From assembly GCF_004016515.1 (NCBI RefSeq), contig NZ_SACT01000002.1:372001-436000 (forward strand): 64,000 bases of DNA, given 5' to 3'. A program made the position numbers and the translations under genes. Shown here piece by piece: positions 63,696 through 64,000 of the stretch (positions are counted from its first letter, which is position 1; each line of letters starts with the position of its first letter). The notes below the pieces were generated by a model. It was not told where the DNA came from. It saw only the letters and a list, made by a program, of their open reading frames with translations, and searched no databases. Source of the DNA: Rubrivivax albus. Its GTDB lineage: Bacteria > Pseudomonadota > Gammaproteobacteria > Burkholderiales > Burkholderiaceae_C.

Positions 63696-64000
63696 TCAGT
63701 GGGCGAGCGGCGGAGGGTCCGACGGGCCTTCGGCCGCCACGACCGGCAATGGCACCGCGTTGGGCATTGGTGCCGGCAATGGATCGGTGGGCGGATCGCC
63801 GGGCCCTCCACCGTCGATGCTGAGGTCCAGGCCGACCTCGATCCCCAGCGGCGGGAGTCCGTGCCGCCGCCGCGCGCGCTGGCACTTGTCCTCGCCCGGC
63901 TGCAGTTCCCGGCAGGGCGACGGGCGCTGTTCGTACACCGTGCAGGCCACCGAACCGCCGATGTCGCCGGCCAGCGCCTCGCAGCGCGGCCGGGGCTGCT
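63696..64000 (-). CDS. YkgJ-family cysteine-cluster protein, truncated by the window edge
   Basis: The frame is open to the end of the window, so the N-terminus lies outside. The visible part has PRPRCEALAGDIGG, VACTVYEQRPSPCREL and DKCQRA, the cysteine pattern of YkgJ-type zinc or iron-sulfur proteins. A Pro-rich tail follows. The gene converges on the DUF1615 gene with 6 bases between the stops. Confidence 0.75.
   Translation of the reverse strand, partial: QPRPRCEALAGDIGGSVACTVYEQRPSPCRELQPGEDKCQRARRRHGLPPLGIEVGLDLSIDGGGPGDPPTDPLPAPMPNAVPLPVVAAEGPSDPPPLAH

Overview
The window is a GC-rich chromosomal segment that looks like a betaproteobacterium of the order Burkholderiales. The run rsmB, DUF4390 gene, ntrY-like kinase, ntrX-like regulator is typical of that order. 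The gene content is that of a lithotrophic sulfur oxidiser. Almost the whole window is coding, with many 1-20 base overlaps between neighbours, and no insertion sequence, integrase, phage gene or CRISPR array was seen. Taxonomy is inferred from gene order and content only.

Layout. 1-3746: end of an unknown gene, acetoacetyl-CoA synthetase, a YeeE/YedE sulfur transporter and a periplasmic DsrE-like protein. 3779-10479: a complete thiosulfate-oxidising set on the minus strand, transcribed soxC-D-Y-Z-A-X-B. 10636-16919: BLUF photoreceptor and folE, then rsmB, DUF4390, NtrYX-like genes and tRNA-Phe. 17081-18706: an exported aldo/keto reductase and a membrane protein. 18741-25077: a ten-gene minus-strand operon of accessory genes, many uncharacterised, including a Cas6/Cmx6-like protein, a cysteine-less DsrC paralogue, a TauD-like dioxygenase, a ferredoxin-type reductase and a stand-alone S24 domain. 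25283-39574: the reverse-type dissimilatory sulfite reductase operon dsrABEFHCMK-sqr-LJOPNR plus uroporphyrinogen methyltransferase. 39612-42961: thioesterase, MarR regulator, MATE exporter and a TonB-like protein. 42992-44883: a NarXL-like two-component pair. 45056-47055: a second DsrM/DsrK-like pair. 47075-55030: a nine-gene V/A-type ATPase operon. 55169-63689: TauE/SafE, DUF1634, UspA, an AhpD-Rieske fusion, FadL-like porin, TusA, DsrE2, an unknown exported protein, a second YeeE/YedE transporter and a DUF1615 lipoprotein. 63696-64000: a truncated YkgJ-type protein.

How the genes may work together. Thiosulfate would be oxidised in the periplasm by Sox. Sulfide would be oxidised by the SQR encoded inside the dsr operon. 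Sulfane sulfur would be relayed by TusA, DsrE2 and DsrEFH to DsrC and oxidised to sulfite by DsrAB, with DsrMKJOP and DsrL handling electrons. CobA/CysG and DsrN would supply siroheme or siroamide. The coexistence of SoxCD with Dsr, the unexplained ten-gene accessory operon, and the DsrMK-like/V-ATPase block behind a two-component system and an FNR-type palindrome are the most unusual parts.
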